Source of the DNA: RBG-16-34-14 sp963727535 | GTDB lineage: Bacteria; Bacteroidota; Ignavibacteria; Ignavibacteriales; Ignavibacteriaceae | Length of the DNA: 64,000 nt | Direction: 5' to 3' | Assembly (NCBI GenBank): GCA_963727535.1 | Contig: CAVSGR010000008.1 | Coordinates: 310,001 to 374,000, forward strand | Part shown: one piece after another, positions 62,272 through 64,000 of the stretch | Numbering within the stretch: position 1 is the first letter of the stretch | Layout: each line of letters begins with the position of its first letter | Notes under the pieces: generated by a model | What the model was told of the DNA's origin: nothing | The model's input: the letters and a program-made list of their open reading frames with translations, nothing else | The model's database searches: none | Translations under genes and position numbers: made by a program

Positions 62272-63547
62272 TTATTCAGTGAATTTATCTTTGTGAGACC
62301 ATAAGCCCAATCCGGGATTTGAAATAAAAAATATTTCTTCACCGTCGGGCATTCTGTTTACACCATCCTTTAATTTTTCAGGATTGTATTTTTTCATCAT
62401 CTCATCAAGAGATGCATAATTAAAATTTACACTTTCAATTTCTTCTTTGGTAATATTTCCGGGACAGTAAGTAATCTTAAACCGGTTTTCCGATGAACCA
62501 TGAATAAGGTGAGCTGCAGCACTAAGATTGTTTTTTAGATCATCGTTCTCTTCAACAAATTTCAGAACTTCAGGTGTTGTAACATAGCCGTATTTTCTGA
62601 TGAGTCTGTCGATCTCTTTGTCCTCGCCAAATTCTTTTAATCCCGGTGCAAGTACAATGAGTTCACCATCATCAGCAATTGCCATTCTTGTTCTGTAAAC
62701 ACTTTTATTACCAAGCCATGTACTTTTGAACTCCATCGGTTCGAGATAGACAACTACTTTTTTCAATGGTTCATCCAGCATCTGGAAATTAACTTTAAGT
62801 GAAAGATCGGAAGCTTGCTTGAAGCATTCGTAATCATCACCGATAAATAATCCGTTCAGAGTTAGTTTATTGTTTTCATCTTTACCAATAACAGTAAGTA
62901 CGTAAACTATTGGTAATTCATTTGCAAAATTATCGGAAGCATAATTAAGAACCTGCCGAACAGGTGTGTTTGCTCTTCCCATTATTCTTTCCATTCCATA
63001 AACGGCACCAAGATAATGGCTTTTATGAATACTTTCCTTCCCACCGGCTCCAATAAAAATATTCTTATTATAATTAGCCATCCCAATAACTTCGTGGGGA
63101 ACAACCTGTCCGATGGAAAGAATTAAATCGTATTTGCCTTCGACCAAAAGCTTGTTCGTTTGCGCGGGTACAGAAAAATTCAGCTTCCCTTCCGAAATTT
63201 CATTAATGAAATTCAGAAGGTACTTCACCAAAAGTATGAAGATCTTCTCTCCATTTATGAATTCTGAACAAAGATTTTGGAACACCCGGAAACATTGTTT
63301 CCTTTTCCTGTTCAGTCATAGGATAATGAGTTCCGGTAGTAGGAAGTACGTCAGTTAGATTGTCTTTATAGTATTGATAAACTAAGCCCGTTACTTCTCC
63401 GGCTTTCGAATGGTAACGTGTAATGTCAGGCGGCAATGCCAGAACTTTTTTTCGCTTACCTAATTTTTCAAGTGTAGAGTAAAGAGCTTCCTTGAGCTGT
63501 TCTTTACTTATTACATCTTTTTCAGAACCTTTTGCGTAATAAACCAA
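62272..63547 (-). CDS. LarA/DUF2088-family nickel-pincer racemase-like protein, one frameshift
   Basis: About 424 residues when restored. N-terminal half: VLALPPDITRYHSKAGEVT, DVLPTTGTHYPMTEQEKETMFPG (the DxT and TGTH motifs of LarA). The frame breaks at about 63211 (one extra base between SEF and INEIS), then continues with GQVVPHEVIGMANYNKNIFIGAGGKE, including the His in VPHE and the GGKE motif. These match the lactate racemase family with NPN cofactor. Neighbouring gnd, kduI and kduD suggest epimerisation of a sugar acid in place of lactate. No larB/C/E in view. Confidence 0.8.
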
Positions 63548-64000
63548 TTATTTACTCCATGGTGGATTTTCCGGCAGATAGCTGTCGAATTCTTTTATTA
63601 ATTTTTCTTCGTATTCGCCGGCAAATGTTCCTGCAAAAAATTTATCTGCGGCTTCTTTGAAAAATCTTTCCCAGCTTGCTTCTTCGTGTCCCGGGTTAAT
63701 GGGATAAAACAAAACGCCATTCGATTTTGCAGCGGCGTAATCACCGGGTGCATCACCGATCATTAATATTTTTTCATCGGAATATTTTCCTTTTGCAGCA
63801 AACTTAAGATGCTCTGCCTTCGTTCCATGTTCCTGTCCGGCAATTAGTCTAACATAACCATCTATATTATGTTCCAACCATTCACGTGTAAGAGCTTCAA
63901 CCGGAGTCTGAGAAACAACCATAAGATCGGCTTTTGGATTTATCATTTGTAATGATTCTTTTACAAACGGAAACGGCGGAATATCATATACAATTTCCGA
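63548..64000 (-). CDS. HAD-superfamily phosphatase, partial (N-terminus off the right edge)
   Basis: 151 codons visible, frame open to the last base (64000). Contains VVSQTPVEALTREWLEHN, LIAGQEHGTKAEHLKFAA and ILMIGDAPGDYAAAKSNGV (motif IV with the Asp pair), of the phosphoglycolate-phosphatase-like type. The N-terminal DxD motif I lies outside the window. The stop precedes the LarA-like gene ATG directly, so the two are likely in one transcript. Confidence 0.8.
   Translation of the reverse strand, partial: SEIVYDIPPFPFVKESLQMINPKADLMVVSQTPVEALTREWLEHNIDGYVRLIAGQEHGTKAEHLKFAAKGKYSDEKILMIGDAPGDYAAAKSNGVLFYPINPGHEEASWERFFKEAADKFFAGTFAGEYEEKLIKEFDSYLPENPPWSK

Overview
The window is about 64 kb of an AT-rich bacterial chromosome that reads like a member of the Bacteroidota/Chlorobi superphylum, most probably Ignavibacteria. 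This is inferred from: secreted proteins ending in a type IX secretion (Por) sorting domain with the NYPNPFNP box; the blocks accC-accB-efp and LytR_C-rsfS; a DUF5916 outer-membrane protein; and promoters of the TAnnTTTG type. Strong AGGAG ribosome binding sites occur before some genes and not others. No rRNA, CRISPR array, transposase or prophage was found; one tRNA (Arg, anticodon CCG) is present.

Layout. 0-10.6 kb: housekeeping and maintenance genes (EamA exporter, laccase-domain protein, surE, phzF, a VWA membrane protein, comF, a putative AbiC-like phage defence gene, argS, rsfS, a LytR_C protein). 10.6-21 kb: an envelope region with three T9SS-sorted secreted proteins, three tandem phage-tail-collar (microcystin-dependent-type) proteins, a broken GNAT and a HEAGH protein. 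21.4-29.5 kb: a complete trp operon, trpE-G-D-C-F-aroF-B-A, with a readable transcription attenuator (leader peptide with three consecutive Trp codons, antiterminator, terminator). 29.5-41.5 kb: ridA, mazG, phoH, LysM protein, lipoprotein, radC, an LpoA-like protein, guaA, gcvH, accC, accB, efp, a TPR protein and dinB. 41.5-47 kb: DUF5916 protein, ABATE/CGNR regulator, tRNA-Arg, PHP phosphoesterase and an outer-membrane protein. 47.3-56.6 kb: a six-gene minus-strand operon for long-range electron transfer (cytochrome-b-like membrane protein, TPR protein, FeS/FAD reductase, a 20-heme and a 43-heme cytochrome, outer-membrane barrel). 56.6-59.1 kb: ABM protein, dapF, and a thioredoxin-like/DUF4395 pair preceded by a short leader ORF with six consecutive cysteine codons and a terminator. 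59.1-64 kb: uronate/gluconate genes (kduD, kduI, gnd, a LarA-like protein, a partial HAD phosphatase).

The strongest candidates for something new are (1) the electron-transfer operon with 63 CXXCH motifs in two adjacent genes, and (2) the poly-cysteine leader plus terminator in front of the DUF4395/thioredoxin pair, which looks like a cysteine-responsive attenuator. The trp attenuator is a well-formed example of a known mechanism in a lineage where it is less familiar.

Caution: nine genes in the first 28 kb and one at 63 kb are interrupted, nearly all by single-base indels, including single copies of argS and trpB. I treat most of these as assembly or sequencing errors and give the restored gene span. 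Two interspersed repeat families occupy intergenic spaces, and one of them has landed twice inside the trp operon.
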